Assembly: GCA_024403035.1 (NCBI GenBank)
Contig: JAKSSP010000001.1
Location: 62,001-126,000 of the forward strand
Direction of reading: 5' to 3'
DNA: 64,000 nucleotides
Origin: Mogibacterium sp.
GTDB taxonomy: Bacteria; Bacillota; Clostridia; Peptostreptococcales; Anaerovoracaceae
A model generated the notes under the pieces. The model was not told where the DNA came from. It was given only the letters and a program-made list of their open reading frames with translations, and ran no database searches. Positions 42,057 to 51,347 of this stretch are shown here, piece by piece (position 1 is the first letter of the stretch; each line of letters begins with the position of its first letter). Both the position numbers and the translations under genes were made by a program.

Positions 42057-44345
42057 CTAAAGTCTGATTCCTTCGTCGTCTCTTCTCTTTGCCGATTTCT
42101 TTCTTGCCTTGTCAGCCTTGGCCTTGTTGTCCTCGTACTTCGATATACCCTCTTTCTTTGTCAGCTCATAGAATACAGGGCTGCAGAGGAATATCGATGA
42201 GTATGTACCGGTGAAGACACCGATCATCAGCGGGATGAGGAACGATCTCAGTTCTGATGTCGCCATGAAGAACAGAGGGATCATTACCAGCAGTGTTGTC
42301 AGAGATGTCATGAGAGATCTCGACAGAGTCTGGTTGATACTTGTATCTATAAGCTCTACAGCCTGTTTACGCTTGAAGAACTTTGAGTTCTCCCTGATAC
42401 GGTCAAATACTACGATGGTGTCGTTGATCGAATAACCGACGACCGTCAGGATACCGGCGATGAACGGGTTGTTGATCGTTACGCGGAATATAGCGTAGAA
42501 CGAGAGAGCTATAAGAACGTCATGTGCGAGTCCTGCCACTGCTGCAAGACCATACTGCCAGTTCTTGAACCTGAATCTTACGTATATGAGCATGCAGAGA
42601 GCCGCAAGCAGTATCGACTTGACCGCGTTGTTTCTGAGGTCTTTTCCGACTGTAGGTCCGAACTCTTCAGAAGCCAGAACATCAGCGTCTGTGATTCCGT
42701 ATTTCTCTGCGATAGTATCGATCACCTGCATACGGTCATCTGACTTCAGGTCCTTGATGGTCCTTATGACTATCTGAGTATTTCCTTCGCCTGCATAAAC
42801 AATGGTTGGGTTGAGATCGTATTCTGCGATGGTTTCCTTAACTTCATCGATATCGACTTTCTCACCCATCTCGATCTGCATCATGGTACCGCCTGTGAAG
42901 TCGATACCGTAATTGAATCCCTTGAATGCGAAGAACGCGGCGCCTATCAGAATACATGCAAGGCTGACAGCATAGAACTTCTTTCTGTTCTCAATGAACT
43001 TGAAGTTGAAGTTCGCAAGCTTGATTCTAGGAGCGCTGCCGTCTTCTTTCATGCCAAACATCTTGTTGGTTCCGAACTTCTCACTCTCTGCAAGCAGATT
43101 TACAAAGAGCTGGGTAATGAATACGGCAGTGATAACGGACATTACAGTACCGATCATCAGGGTCAGAGCGAAGCCTTTAACCGATGTAGTACCGAAGATG
43201 TACAGAACGAATGCTGCTACGAGTGTTGTTGTCTGAGCGTCTACTACCGTCGAAAGAGCAGCCCTGTAACCCATGTCAACTGCTACCCTGATGGACTTGC
43301 CCTTCTGTATCTCTTCACGTATACGTGTGAAGATGATGACGTTGGAGTCTACTGCCATACCTATGGACAGGATGATACCGGCGATACCAGGCAACGTCAG
43401 AACCGATCCGATGCCTACCATGATCCAGAGTACAAACTGTACGTAAAGCAGCAGAGCCAGGTCTGCGATAAGTCCAAGTGCTCCGTAAGCTATGATCATA
43501 ATGATCATGACGAGAGCGAGTCCGATTATACCTGCTTTGACCGACAGCTTAAGAGCATTAGCTCCGATAGTAGCTGTCTGTACGGAAGAGTTGATCTCTG
43601 TCAGGTTAGCAGGCAGAGCACCTCCCCTGATGAGAGCTGAAAGCGATGAAGCTTCAGTCTCGGAGAATCCGCCCGGCCTTGTGATCTCGCAGGATCTCGA
43701 GTTGATCTTCTCATGTACTACAGGAGCCGAGATTACTTCATCATCTAGGCTGATAACGATGGCTGTGTTGTTTACCAGGTTTCCTTCCTCGTCAGTCATC
43801 GTAGGCTCTACTGTGCCGCTGTAAGCTTTTTCCGTTGCATCAGCAAACAGATTGCTTCCTTCGGCTGTGAAGTCGATGGTGATCTTGTATCCGCCGTTAT
43901 TAGTATCGGGGGATATCTGGGAATCGCTTATCCCTTCACCTGTAAGAGCGAGAGTCCCGTCCGCTAGGAAGAACTGCAGCTGGGCTGTACGGCCGATCTG
44001 TTCGATAGCCTCCTGCGCGTTCTCGGCACCAGGCATCTCTACTCTGATACGGTTGGTTCCCTCGATGGAAACCTGAGCTTCGCTGATACCCATGGCATTG
44101 ACACGGTTCTCAAGAACGCTCTTTGTCTGGTTCATGATAGCGGCAAGCTCTGTGCCAGTCTCAGGCGAGTCGGCCTCGAGAAGGACGTATACTCCTCCGT
44201 TGATATCAAGACCGTACTTGAGATGCTTTCCAAGATTACCGAACTTTTCCCCGAGTCCCGTGAATGAAATGGTCCACGAAGCGATAAGAAGAAGAACGAT
44301 AATCACCGCAAATACTTTTCTTCTGGCTGTTTTCTTTTGATTCAT
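42057..44345 (-). CDS. secDF: Fused SecD-SecF protein-export subunit
   Basis: An RND-type accessory of the Sec translocon driven by the proton or sodium gradient. SecD and SecF are joined in one 762-residue protein with 12 predicted membrane segments. The SecD half has KYGLDINGGVYVLLEAD with the DxxGG motif, an extracytoplasmic P1 region, and GIAGIILSIGMAVDSNVIIFTRI. The SecF half has NYGIDFTGGTMMQIEMG and VVGYSINDTIVVFDRIRENS. The C-terminal tail is highly basic. Fusion is common in Firmicutes. It has its own promoter between it and yajC. Confidence 0.97.
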   Translation of the reverse strand: MNQKKTARRKVFAVIIVLLLIASWTISFTGLGEKFGNLGKHLKYGLDINGGVYVLLEADSPETGTELAAIMNQTKSVLENRVNAMGISEAQVSIEGTNRIRVEMPGAENAQEAIEQIGRTAQLQFFLADGTLALTGEGISDSQISPDTNNGGYKITIDFTAEGSNLFADATEKAYSGTVEPTMTDEEGNLVNNTAIVISLDDEVISAPVVHEKINSRSCEITRPGGFSETEASSLSALIRGGALPANLTEINSSVQTATIGANALKLSVKAGIIGLALVMIIMIIAYGALGLIADLALLLYVQFVLWIMVGIGSVLTLPGIAGIILSIGMAVDSNVIIFTRIREEIQKGKSIRVAVDMGYRAALSTVVDAQTTTLVAAFVLYIFGTTSVKGFALTLMIGTVMSVITAVFITQLFVNLLAESEKFGTNKMFGMKEDGSAPRIKLANFNFKFIENRKKFYAVSLACILIGAAFFAFKGFNYGIDFTGGTMMQIEMGEKVDIDEVKETIAEYDLNPTIVYAGEGNTQIVIRTIKDLKSDDRMQVIDTIAEKYGITDADVLASEEFGPTVGKDLRNNAVKSILLAALCMLIYVRFRFKNWQYGLAAVAGLAHDVLIALSFYAIFRVTINNPFIAGILTVVGYSINDTIVVFDRIRENSKFFKRKQAVELIDTSINQTLSRSLMTSLTTLLVMIPLFFMATSELRSFLIPLMIGVFTGTYSSIFLCSPVFYELTKKEGISKYEDNKAKADKARKKSAKRRDDEGIRL

Positions 44346-44424
44346 AACTCCATAATACCTTTCGTTTATTTGTCAGTCGCTTTCAAAAAAGCGCAAAATA
44401 CGACAATTAACAATTATTCAATCT

Positions 44425-44453
44425 ATTTTACTCGTTTATGCTTAATTTTTCAA
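44425..44453 (-). promoter_or_regulatory. Promoter of secDF
   Basis: The minus strand reads TTGAAA (44448-44453), a 17-bp spacer and TAAAAT (44425-44430). The start would fall about 75 bases before the secDF ATG. Its -35 is directly downstream of the yajC terminator stem. Confidence 0.65.
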
Positions 44454-44459
44454 TGAAAA

Positions 44460-44490
44460 AAGCACATCCGGAGGGCTTCCGAATGTACTT
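44460..44490 (-). terminator. Terminator after yajC
   Basis: On the minus strand, AAGTACATTCGGA pairs over 13 positions (two G-U) with TCCGGATGTGCTT around loop AGCCC, and TTTTTTC follows. It lies 25 bp after the yajC stop and separates it from secDF. Confidence 0.85.
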
Positions 44491-44515
44491 ATTTCAGTTC
44501 TTTTAAGTAATATTA

Positions 44516-44914
44516 TTACTCAGCGTCGTCGGATTTCTTTCCGAGCTTTTTAGGAGTGACCTTCTTGTCCCTTGAAGGGGCCTTTTTCTCCTCTTCCAGC
44601 TCTTTTGCCTCTTCCTTGGCTGCAGCCTTAGCCGCGGCTGGATCCTTGGAGCTAACACTTGCGATTGCGGACTTGAGGAACTCGATCTTGTTCTTTCCGG
44701 CTGTTGTAGAGATAATTACCGTCTTCTCGGTGATCTTCTCAACTTTACCGATTATTCCGCCGATCGTGATGATCTCGTCGCCTACTCTGAGTGACGCCCT
44801 CATCTCCTGGTCAGCTTTTTCTTTCTTTCTCTGCGGTCTGATCATCATGAAATAGATCATAACGATAAGCAGTACCATCAATACTAAACTGAATGTAGGG
44901 CTGCTAGGGTTCAT
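44516..44914 (-). CDS. yajC: Sec translocase accessory subunit YajC
   Basis: A small membrane protein of the SecDF-YajC complex, 132 residues. One N-terminal helix spans about 8-27, followed by FMMIRPQRKKEK, a hallmark of the family, and the cytoplasmic RVGDEIITIGGIIGKVEKI. The tail of about 45 residues is unusually long and alternates Ala/Glu/Lys (AAAKAAAKEEAKELEEEKK), probably helical and disordered at the end. The AGGAGG ribosome site lies just upstream. It follows the two tRNA-Leu genes with no terminator between. Confidence 0.95.
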   Translation of the reverse strand: MNPSSPTFSLVLMVLLIVMIYFMMIRPQRKKEKADQEMRASLRVGDEIITIGGIIGKVEKITEKTVIISTTAGKNKIEFLKSAIASVSSKDPAAAKAAAKEEAKELEEEKKAPSRDKKVTPKKLGKKSDDAE

Positions 44915-44949
44915 TGTATTCCTCCTGAATTTTCGTTTGAATTACTTGG

Positions 44950-45036
44950 TGGTGCCGGCGGTGGGGGTCGAACCCACACGATATCACTATCACGGGATTT
45001 TGAATCCCGCGCGTCTGCCAATTCCGCCACGCCGGC
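44950..45036 (-). tRNA. tRNA-Leu (anticodon CAA)
   Basis: 87 bases including an encoded CCA. The acceptor stem GCCGGCG pairs with CGCCGGC and the discriminator is A. The anticodon stem CGGGA/TCCCG encloses TTCAAAA, giving anticodon CAA. The long variable arm (class II) and the T loop GGTTCGACCCC fit leucine. It reads UUG codons. Confidence 0.95.
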
Positions 45037-45060
45037 AAATGGGAATTTTGGCTAAAAAAA

Positions 45061-45145
45061 TGGTGTGGATGACTGGACTCGAACCAGCACGGTTTAACCC
45101 ACATGGCCCTCAACCATGCGCGTCTACCAATTCCGCCACATCCAC
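45061..45145 (-). tRNA. tRNA-Leu (anticodon GAG)
   Basis: 85 bases including an encoded CCA. The acceptor stem is GTGGATG/CATCCAC with discriminator A. The anticodon stem CATGG/CCATG encloses TTGAGGG, giving anticodon GAG for CUU/CUC codons. It has a class II variable arm. It lies 24 bases upstream of the second tRNA-Leu and directly downstream of a promoter. Confidence 0.95.
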
Positions 45146-45158
45146 ACGGCACTTATGC

Positions 45159-45187
45159 ATTATAGCCATCTTCCGATGCTTTTGCAA
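45159..45187 (-). promoter_or_regulatory. Promoter of the tRNA-Leu pair
   Basis: The minus strand carries TTGCAA (45182-45187), 17 bp, then TATAAT (45159-45164). The start is predicted about 7 bases before the first tRNA. Transcripts could continue into yajC. Confidence 0.75.
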
Positions 45188-45189
45188 GA

Positions 45190-45783
45190 CTAAAATTCAA
45201 GTTTTTTTATAAGCACGTCTACAGCATCATGCAATTCTTCAATAGTTCCGTTGTTGAAAATGACGAAATCCGCCATGGCTATCTTTCTTTCTTCGTCCTC
45301 CTGAGTATCCATTATAAGATCAATAATAGCAGGATCTATATCGTCTCTTGCCATTACTCTGGCCTTACGAAGCTCGTAATCTGCTGTTACGACAAGTACG
45401 GCATCATAGTCTACATGTGTTCCGGTCTCAAAAAGCAGCGGAATATCAAAGAAAAGTATTTTGTCTCCGCTTTCTTCCCTTTCTTTTCTGATTGCTTCAA
45501 TATCTGCAAGCACAACCTTTGTTGTACCTTCTTCAAGAAGTTCTTTCTTTGCAGGATCTTTGAAGACCAGGTCTCTCATCGCAGCTCTGTCAAGGCTGCC
45601 GTCTTCCATAATGAAACTCGCGCCGAAGTGCTCAAGAATATATGGCATGGCCTTTCCGCCGGCTCCTGTCATTTCGCGTGACATCTTATCGGCGTCAATG
45701 ACTGTAAAGCCTTTGCTTATCAGATAATTCGTTACTTCTGTTTTTCCCGAGCCTATTCCGCCTGTGATAGCTACATTAACCAT
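45190..45783 (-). CDS. coaE: Dephospho-CoA kinase
   Basis: The last enzyme of coenzyme A synthesis, phosphorylating the 3' hydroxyl of dephospho-CoA. At 197 residues the P-loop is in ITGGIGSGKTEVTNYL, followed by VIDADKMSREM with the conserved DAD and DIPLLFETG. It follows polA by 9 bp, the usual partner in Firmicutes. A pantothenate importer a few genes away supplies the start of the same pathway. Confidence 0.96.
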   Translation of the reverse strand: MVNVAITGGIGSGKTEVTNYLISKGFTVIDADKMSREMTGAGGKAMPYILEHFGASFIMEDGSLDRAAMRDLVFKDPAKKELLEEGTTKVVLADIEAIRKEREESGDKILFFDIPLLFETGTHVDYDAVLVVTADYELRKARVMARDDIDPAIIDLIMDTQEDEERKIAMADFVIFNNGTIEELHDAVDVLIKKLEF

Positions 45784-45792
45784 TGCTGACTC

Positions 45793-48459
45793 CTATTTAA
45801 GATCATACCAGGTATCGCCTGTATGTATATCGCATATGAGCTCCACTGCCAGATCAGCCGCGCTCATCATGCACTTTTCAAGTATTTCTTTTACAGTCTC
45901 TGCCTCGCTTTCAGGTCCTTCAACAATGAGTTCGTCGTGGATCTGTAATATAAGTCTGGACCTGAGGCCCCTTTTGCGTAGTTCCTGTGATACCGAGTTC
46001 ATCGCTATTTTGATTATATCCGCTGCGGTGCCTTGTATCGGCGTATTCATTGCCAGCCTCTTAGCCAGCTCACGTTCCATGAATTTACGTGAGGCGAATT
46101 CCGGTATCTTGCGTATCCTGCCGAAATATGTCCTGACCTCTCGGTTTTCCTCGCCGGACTTTACCTGCTCGTCAAGGTACTCTTTGACTGCTGTGTGTTT
46201 GGCAAAATACTCATTGATATATTTCTGTCCTTCGGATCTTGAGATATTGAGGCTCTCACCCAGACCGAAACCGCTCATTCCGTAAACGACACCGAAATTG
46301 ACAGCTTTGGCGCGTGTACGGTCGAGCGCTGTCACCTCATCTTCAGGTATCTCGAATACTCTTGAAGCTGTTGCCCTGTGAATGTCTTTGCCTGCTTTGA
46401 AGTCGGCAATCAGCGACTCATCACCACTGAGCGCGGCAAGTATTCGCAGTTCTATCTGAGAGTAATCCGATCCTGTGAAAATATTCCCGTCTCCGGCTAT
46501 GAAAGCTTTGCGGATCAGCCTTCCGTATTCATCACGTATAGGGATGTTCTGGAGGTTAGGCTCTGTGCAGCTCAGTCTGCCTGTCGCGGCCACTGTCTGC
46601 ATGAAATGAGGTCTGACTCTGCTTCCTTCTCCTATAAGCGGCAGCAAACCTTCAACATAAGTACTGTTGAGCTTTGCGACTTTTCTGTATGCGAGAACAT
46701 CGTCCACTATCTTATTGTCATCTTTCAGCTTGTCGAGAATATCTGCAGCAGTTGAATAAGTGCCGCTCTTGTTTTTGCCGCTCTTAGGGTAAGGGATCCC
46801 AAGGTCATCAAAAAGAACCGCTCCGAGCTGCTTTGGTGAATTTATATTGAATTCCCTGCCTGCTTCAGCGTAGATCGACTGTTCAAACTTCTCTATGCTC
46901 TCCCTGAGTTCCGAACCTGTCTCCTTCAATATCGCCGGGTCGCATGTTATTCCGGCATATTCCATGCGTGCCAGTGTCAGTACAAGAGGCATCTCGCATT
47001 CATAAAAAAGTTTTCTGAGTCCATTCTCCTCAAGCAGCTTCTGTTGCTCAGGCCTTACTTTGGCAGCATAATATGCTCTTTTAAGCAGACTTTCCGGATC
47101 AAGGTCAAGAGATTTATATGACACGTCATCGGACAAAAATGAGGATTCAGACGGATCTGCCGCGTAGCCGGCATATCTGAGCAAAAGTTTGTCCAGAGGA
47201 TACTTCTGCCTGTTTGCGTCTATAAGGTATTCGGCGATCTGAGCATCATAATAAGGCATAGAGTCTGAATCGCTTTTGGAAATCAGCGAATAGATTATGC
47301 GTTTAAGTCCGCATCCGCACAGTTTAAAGCTCTTGCCGGCGAGCGTTTCTGCCGTGATGGCTTCATCCATGGGAGTAAGCTCTTTGATACATGCCAAAGA
47401 CTTGTCATCGCTGTAGAGGCAAATATATCTGATCTCAGGTTCCGCCAGATGGCTGGCGTCCGCTGCAGCCTCGATGTATACCTCGCTTTCATCTTTGATA
47501 TCCGAAAGAAATTTCTCGAAGCTGACTGTTTTGATTTCTTTGAGTCCTTCGCTGAGGTCTGCCCGACCGCTGACCGCCTTCAGGTCCGTCTGTACTCCGT
47601 CTCCGGATTGCAGCTTCCTGATAAATGAACTGAATTCAAGCTCTGTGTATACAGCGATGAGCTTTTCCATGTCAGGATCTCTGTATTTAAGGTCCTCCCA
47701 TTCAAACTCGACAGGAGACTCCGTGTTGATGGTGGCCAGCCACTTAGACATTCTGGCTACCTCGATATTGTCGCGAAGGTTCTCGCCCATCTTTCCCCTG
47801 ACTTCATCAGCATGGTCAATAAGATTCTCAAGACTGCCATACTGCTCCAGTAGAGCTATGCCCTTCTTCTCGCCTATTCCCGGTACGCCCGGGATATTAT
47901 CTGAACTGTCACCCATGAGACCCTTAAGATCTATGAACTGCTTAGGCGTGAGTCCGTATCTCTCTTTCATCGCGTCTACATCGTAAAGGTCAAATTCGCT
48001 CATTCCGCGCTTGTTTATGAGTACGTTGACATGCGGGCCGACAAGCTGCAGTTCGTCCTTGTCACCGGAAATAACGAGCGTGTCAAGGCCTTCTTTTTCG
48101 GCTCTGGCAGCAATCGTTCCGATGATGTCATCTGCTTCATACTGTGGCATTTCGATGACCGCAATATTTAGCGCTTCAAGCACTTCGTGCATCATTGGTA
48201 TCTGCGACAGGAGTTCCGGCGGGGTCTTCAGACGTCCGGCCTTATACTCCTTGTAGACATCATGCCTGAACGTGCCTCCTTTCATATCAAATGCTACAGC
48301 GATGTGCGAAGGCTCGTAGTCAGCAATTATTTTATTCAGCATATTAACAAAGGCAAACACACCCTGAGTGTGCATGCCTTTGGAAGTTACCATTGGTCTC
48401 ATTGCAAAGTATGCTCTGAAGAGCAGGCTGTTGCCGTCTATGAGTATAAGTTTTTTCAT
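45793..48459 (-). CDS. polA: DNA polymerase I
   Basis: The repair and Okazaki-processing polymerase, 888 residues. The N-terminal 5'-3' nuclease domain is complete (LIDGNSLLFRAYFAM; VISGDKDELQLVG; GDSSDNIPGVPGIGEK). The middle 3'-5' exonuclease domain lacks the catalytic acidic motif DxE, as in many Firmicutes, so proofreading is unlikely. The polymerase domain has motif A SDYSQIELRILAALSGD, motif B RTRAKAVNFGVVYGMSGFGL and motif C QIHDELIVEGP. It lies upstream of coaE. Confidence 0.97.
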   Translation of the reverse strand: MKKLILIDGNSLLFRAYFAMRPMVTSKGMHTQGVFAFVNMLNKIIADYEPSHIAVAFDMKGGTFRHDVYKEYKAGRLKTPPELLSQIPMMHEVLEALNIAVIEMPQYEADDIIGTIAARAEKEGLDTLVISGDKDELQLVGPHVNVLINKRGMSEFDLYDVDAMKERYGLTPKQFIDLKGLMGDSSDNIPGVPGIGEKKGIALLEQYGSLENLIDHADEVRGKMGENLRDNIEVARMSKWLATINTESPVEFEWEDLKYRDPDMEKLIAVYTELEFSSFIRKLQSGDGVQTDLKAVSGRADLSEGLKEIKTVSFEKFLSDIKDESEVYIEAAADASHLAEPEIRYICLYSDDKSLACIKELTPMDEAITAETLAGKSFKLCGCGLKRIIYSLISKSDSDSMPYYDAQIAEYLIDANRQKYPLDKLLLRYAGYAADPSESSFLSDDVSYKSLDLDPESLLKRAYYAAKVRPEQQKLLEENGLRKLFYECEMPLVLTLARMEYAGITCDPAILKETGSELRESIEKFEQSIYAEAGREFNINSPKQLGAVLFDDLGIPYPKSGKNKSGTYSTAADILDKLKDDNKIVDDVLAYRKVAKLNSTYVEGLLPLIGEGSRVRPHFMQTVAATGRLSCTEPNLQNIPIRDEYGRLIRKAFIAGDGNIFTGSDYSQIELRILAALSGDESLIADFKAGKDIHRATASRVFEIPEDEVTALDRTRAKAVNFGVVYGMSGFGLGESLNISRSEGQKYINEYFAKHTAVKEYLDEQVKSGEENREVRTYFGRIRKIPEFASRKFMERELAKRLAMNTPIQGTAADIIKIAMNSVSQELRKRGLRSRLILQIHDELIVEGPESEAETVKEILEKCMMSAADLAVELICDIHTGDTWYDLK

Positions 48460-49767
48460 TTATTCGGTCTCCGGTTTATTCATGTCTCTTGCCGCAGGAA
48501 GCCCGTAAGCGCCTGTTGCAGAAGTCGCTCCGTCGATTATGGCATACTGCATCACATCTGTCGCCAAAGCAGCGAAAGCGTCGAAATTGACAGGCTGTTT
48601 TCCGGTCGCAAGCACGAATACAGTATCGCCGTCCAGTGTGCCGTGTACCGGTTTGATGGCTCTGGCATAGGCATCGTGAAGTATCGAGGCCAGCTTATTT
48701 GCCTGGGATTTCGTAAGTTCCGCATTTGTGATAAGACACGATATAGTCGTATTAAAGGCGATGTTGTATCCCAGTTCTTCTCGTGTGAGTTCTGCAGGAG
48801 GCTCTTCCTCGACAGATCCTTCTTCAGCAGGTTCTTCAACTACGTATTCATCAGTCGATGCCTCTTCTTCAGGGACAAGAACAGAAGATTCATCCTCTTC
48901 CTGCTCTGCAGGTGTTTCTTCAGCAGCCGGCTCATCAAGCAGTTCATCGATCAGCGATGTTTCCTTTGGCGCCGTTTCTTCATAAGACGGCTCCTCCGGT
49001 ACAGGTTCTTCAAACTCAGGTTTTTCCGCATCTTTCAGGGCTTCTTCGATTTCTGACCTGTTTATGAAAGATGTACTGTCATCAACAAGGCTGACGTTTT
49101 CATGCACCATGCCTTTAAGTGTCTTTATAGTGCCGTAGATAGTCTCTCCGTCTTCAGATCTGAGCCCGGCGATGATATTACCCGCGCCGTTATAAATATC
49201 CCCTATAGCGTTGACAGCGGCAACAGCGCCGACTTCCACAAATCCATCTCCGCAGGCGAATGTGCCGAGGCCCGACTTCATTGCTCTTTCATGGCCCATG
49301 TATTTGCCTACAGTTGCGCCTGTTCCCGCACCGTGGTTCCCGTGTTGGAACAAACCTTCAAATGCGTTCTGAGCAGCTATCATTCCCATATTCACATCTG
49401 GGAATGCTGCCGGATCGCCGACGGCAAGGTCATAAAGAGATGCTCCGCATACGATTGGGACCGTTATGCCCGTACCGACATCGAAGCCGATACCTCTGCC
49501 GGAAAGCTCTCTCATGACACCTGAAGCAGCCTCAAGGCCGAATGCAGAGCCGCCGCTCAGCACTACGGCATTGACGGCGTTTACTGTGTTTTCACTTCTC
49601 AGAAGATCCGTTTCCCTTGTAGCCGGACCGCCGCCCCTTACGTCTACTCCGCCTACCGCACCTTCTTCACATATGATCACCGTGCAGCCCGTACCCTTTT
49701 CCTTGTTCTCCGCGTTGCCGATCCTGAAACCCTCGATATCGGTAACGCTGATGATCTTCATACTCAT
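48460..49767 (-). CDS. P1/DmpA-family (S58) peptidase with acidic insertion
   Basis: An N-terminal-nucleophile fold protein of the P1 family, 435 residues, longer than the usual 310-370. The N-terminal half is typical (GGVDVRGGGPATRETDLL; VVLSGGSAFGLEAASGVM; GTGATVGKYMG). Before the self-cleavage and nucleophile site (AFNTTISCLITNAELTKSQA, about 338-357) is an inserted stretch at about residues 238-327 consisting largely of Glu, Asp, Pro, Ala and Ser. The C-terminal part, DGDTVFVLATGKQPVNFDAF, is normal. Family members are aminopeptidases or amidases; the substrate is unknown. The acidic stretch may be a disordered linker at the cleavage point. It ends just before polA. Confidence 0.85.
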   Translation of the reverse strand: MSMKIISVTDIEGFRIGNAENKEKGTGCTVIICEEGAVGGVDVRGGGPATRETDLLRSENTVNAVNAVVLSGGSAFGLEAASGVMRELSGRGIGFDVGTGITVPIVCGASLYDLAVGDPAAFPDVNMGMIAAQNAFEGLFQHGNHGAGTGATVGKYMGHERAMKSGLGTFACGDGFVEVGAVAAVNAIGDIYNGAGNIIAGLRSEDGETIYGTIKTLKGMVHENVSLVDDSTSFINRSEIEEALKDAEKPEFEEPVPEEPSYEETAPKETSLIDELLDEPAAEETPAEQEEDESSVLVPEEEASTDEYVVEEPAEEGSVEEEPPAELTREELGYNIAFNTTISCLITNAELTKSQANKLASILHDAYARAIKPVHGTLDGDTVFVLATGKQPVNFDAFAALATDVMQYAIIDGATSATGAYGLPAARDMNKPETE

Positions 49768-49820
49768 AGGCCTTTCCCTTTTGATCGTTAACTTGCACTA
49801 ATTAATTGATTTTACCATAA

Positions 49821-51347
49821 TCAGAAGCATTTTTTAATCATTTCAGCGTCAGGTTCTTCATTGCAGAGGGCTCCGACAGCGAAATATACTATTCCGCTCA
49901 CTATAAGACCAACGATGATCTCATGGATTCCGAATGGCAGAATCTTGACCCTGTTGAAGAATATAAATACAGCCAGTCCTGTGATCACAGATGCAAGGCA
50001 GGCCTTGCTGTTGCCATTCTTCCAGTATAATCCGCCGATGATCGGCCAGAAGAATGTAGCTTCGAGACCGCCGAACGCGAAAAGATTGATCCATACAATG
50101 ACATCAGGCGGATTGAGCGCAAGCAAGCATCCGATGATTCCGATGCATGCAGTAAGTGCAAAACTGAACTTAGGCACGTTTTCATACGCGTTTTTATATT
50201 CTGGCTTTGCAGCTTCTTTGACGTCGAACGGAACTTTCTTGATGTAATGCACATAGATATCCTTGATTATAGTAGCCGACGCAAGGATCAGCAGCGAATC
50301 GACAGTAGACATGGCTGCTGCGAGCGGTGCCGCCAGGAAAAAACCCGCAGCCCACGCAGGCATATATTTCATTACTACGTAAGGGATCACCTGATCGGTG
50401 CTGGTAAGCCCTTCTTCAGGCAGCAGAGGATAAGCCAGTGTACCGGCAAGATGCATTCCAATCATCAGTATGCCGATCACTACTGTTCCGTAGATCATGG
50501 CTTTGTGCATCGATTCGGTATCTTTGAATCCCATGCATCTGACAGCTGTCTGAGGAAGTCCCAGTACGGCAATACCGACCAGCACCCAGAAAGAAATCAG
50601 GGCTCCGGGCCTCATTGCAGGAAGCTCAGCTCCGTATTCACCTTTGCCCATGAGATCCCAGCCGGGATTGCCTGCATCCAGACTTCTTACGATATTTTCC
50701 ATTCCTCCTGCCGATCTGATAACAAAGAACAGCAGCAGAAACGTGCCGATGGTCATTACAATGCCCTGAATGGTGTCAGTGGTTACTACAGCCCTGAACC
50801 CGCCTACTGATGTATAGATTATTACTACAGCACCAAACAAAAGAAGTCCCGCCCAGTATGGCAGTCCGGTAACGGTCTGCATGAGCGTAGCGCCGCCTAT
50901 AAACTGCGCTATCATCTGTGTTATGAAAAACACCACCATGGCGATGCCGCAGATTATGACGACAGCAGGTGAATCATAGCGGGCTCTGAGATAGTCATTA
51001 ATAGTTACGGAATTTGTCCTTCTGGCTATCATAGCGAACTTCTTTCCCAACACTCCCAATGTCAGGAACGTAGCGCCTATTTGTACACCCGCGACCCAGG
51101 ACCAGGACATGCCGTAGCTTGATGCGAGTCCGGGTCCTCCGAGGAAAGAGCTGGCGCTGGTATATGTGGCTACCAGCGTCATTGCCAGCACGAGGCCTCC
51201 CATGCTGCGCGAACCCGCGAAGTAGTATGCGAGGAATCCTATATCAGCGTTCTCTTTAGCTGACTTTCTGCTTGCGCGTATGCCAAGCATAAGATTGATA
51301 AGCAGGTAAAATATAAGGATTATAAGGACAGCGGCTTTCTTACTCAT
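49821..51347 (-). CDS. panF: Sodium/pantothenate symporter
   Basis: Imports pantothenate, the coenzyme A precursor, with sodium. It is 508 residues from the ATG at 51347, with about 13 membrane helices of the SSS family. AYYFAGSRSMGGLVLAMTLV, YTSASSFLGGPGLASSYGMS and IIYTSVGGFRAVVTTDTIQG are PanF-like. The start chosen has GGAGGAGGGAGG upstream and overlaps the end of the yhdT gene by 8 bp. The longer frame would read through that ribosome site. The pairing with YhdT, known from E. coli, supports the name over a generic sodium:solute symporter. Confidence 0.9.
   Translation of the reverse strand: MSKKAAVLIILIFYLLINLMLGIRASRKSAKENADIGFLAYYFAGSRSMGGLVLAMTLVATYTSASSFLGGPGLASSYGMSWSWVAGVQIGATFLTLGVLGKKFAMIARRTNSVTINDYLRARYDSPAVVIICGIAMVVFFITQMIAQFIGGATLMQTVTGLPYWAGLLLFGAVVIIYTSVGGFRAVVTTDTIQGIVMTIGTFLLLFFVIRSAGGMENIVRSLDAGNPGWDLMGKGEYGAELPAMRPGALISFWVLVGIAVLGLPQTAVRCMGFKDTESMHKAMIYGTVVIGILMIGMHLAGTLAYPLLPEEGLTSTDQVIPYVVMKYMPAWAAGFFLAAPLAAAMSTVDSLLILASATIIKDIYVHYIKKVPFDVKEAAKPEYKNAYENVPKFSFALTACIGIIGCLLALNPPDVIVWINLFAFGGLEATFFWPIIGGLYWKNGNSKACLASVITGLAVFIFFNRVKILPFGIHEIIVGLIVSGIVYFAVGALCNEEPDAEMIKKCF

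Noticed and set aside
44904-45212. Open frames over the two tRNA genes
   Set aside because: These are the usual frames through class II tRNAs (for example VGVEPTRY-like strings) that are often misannotated as proteins.
48187-49056. 289-codon plus-strand frame opposite polA and the S58 peptidase
   Set aside because: The Phe/Arg-rich end is the complement of the acidic Glu/Asp insertion, not a real protein.
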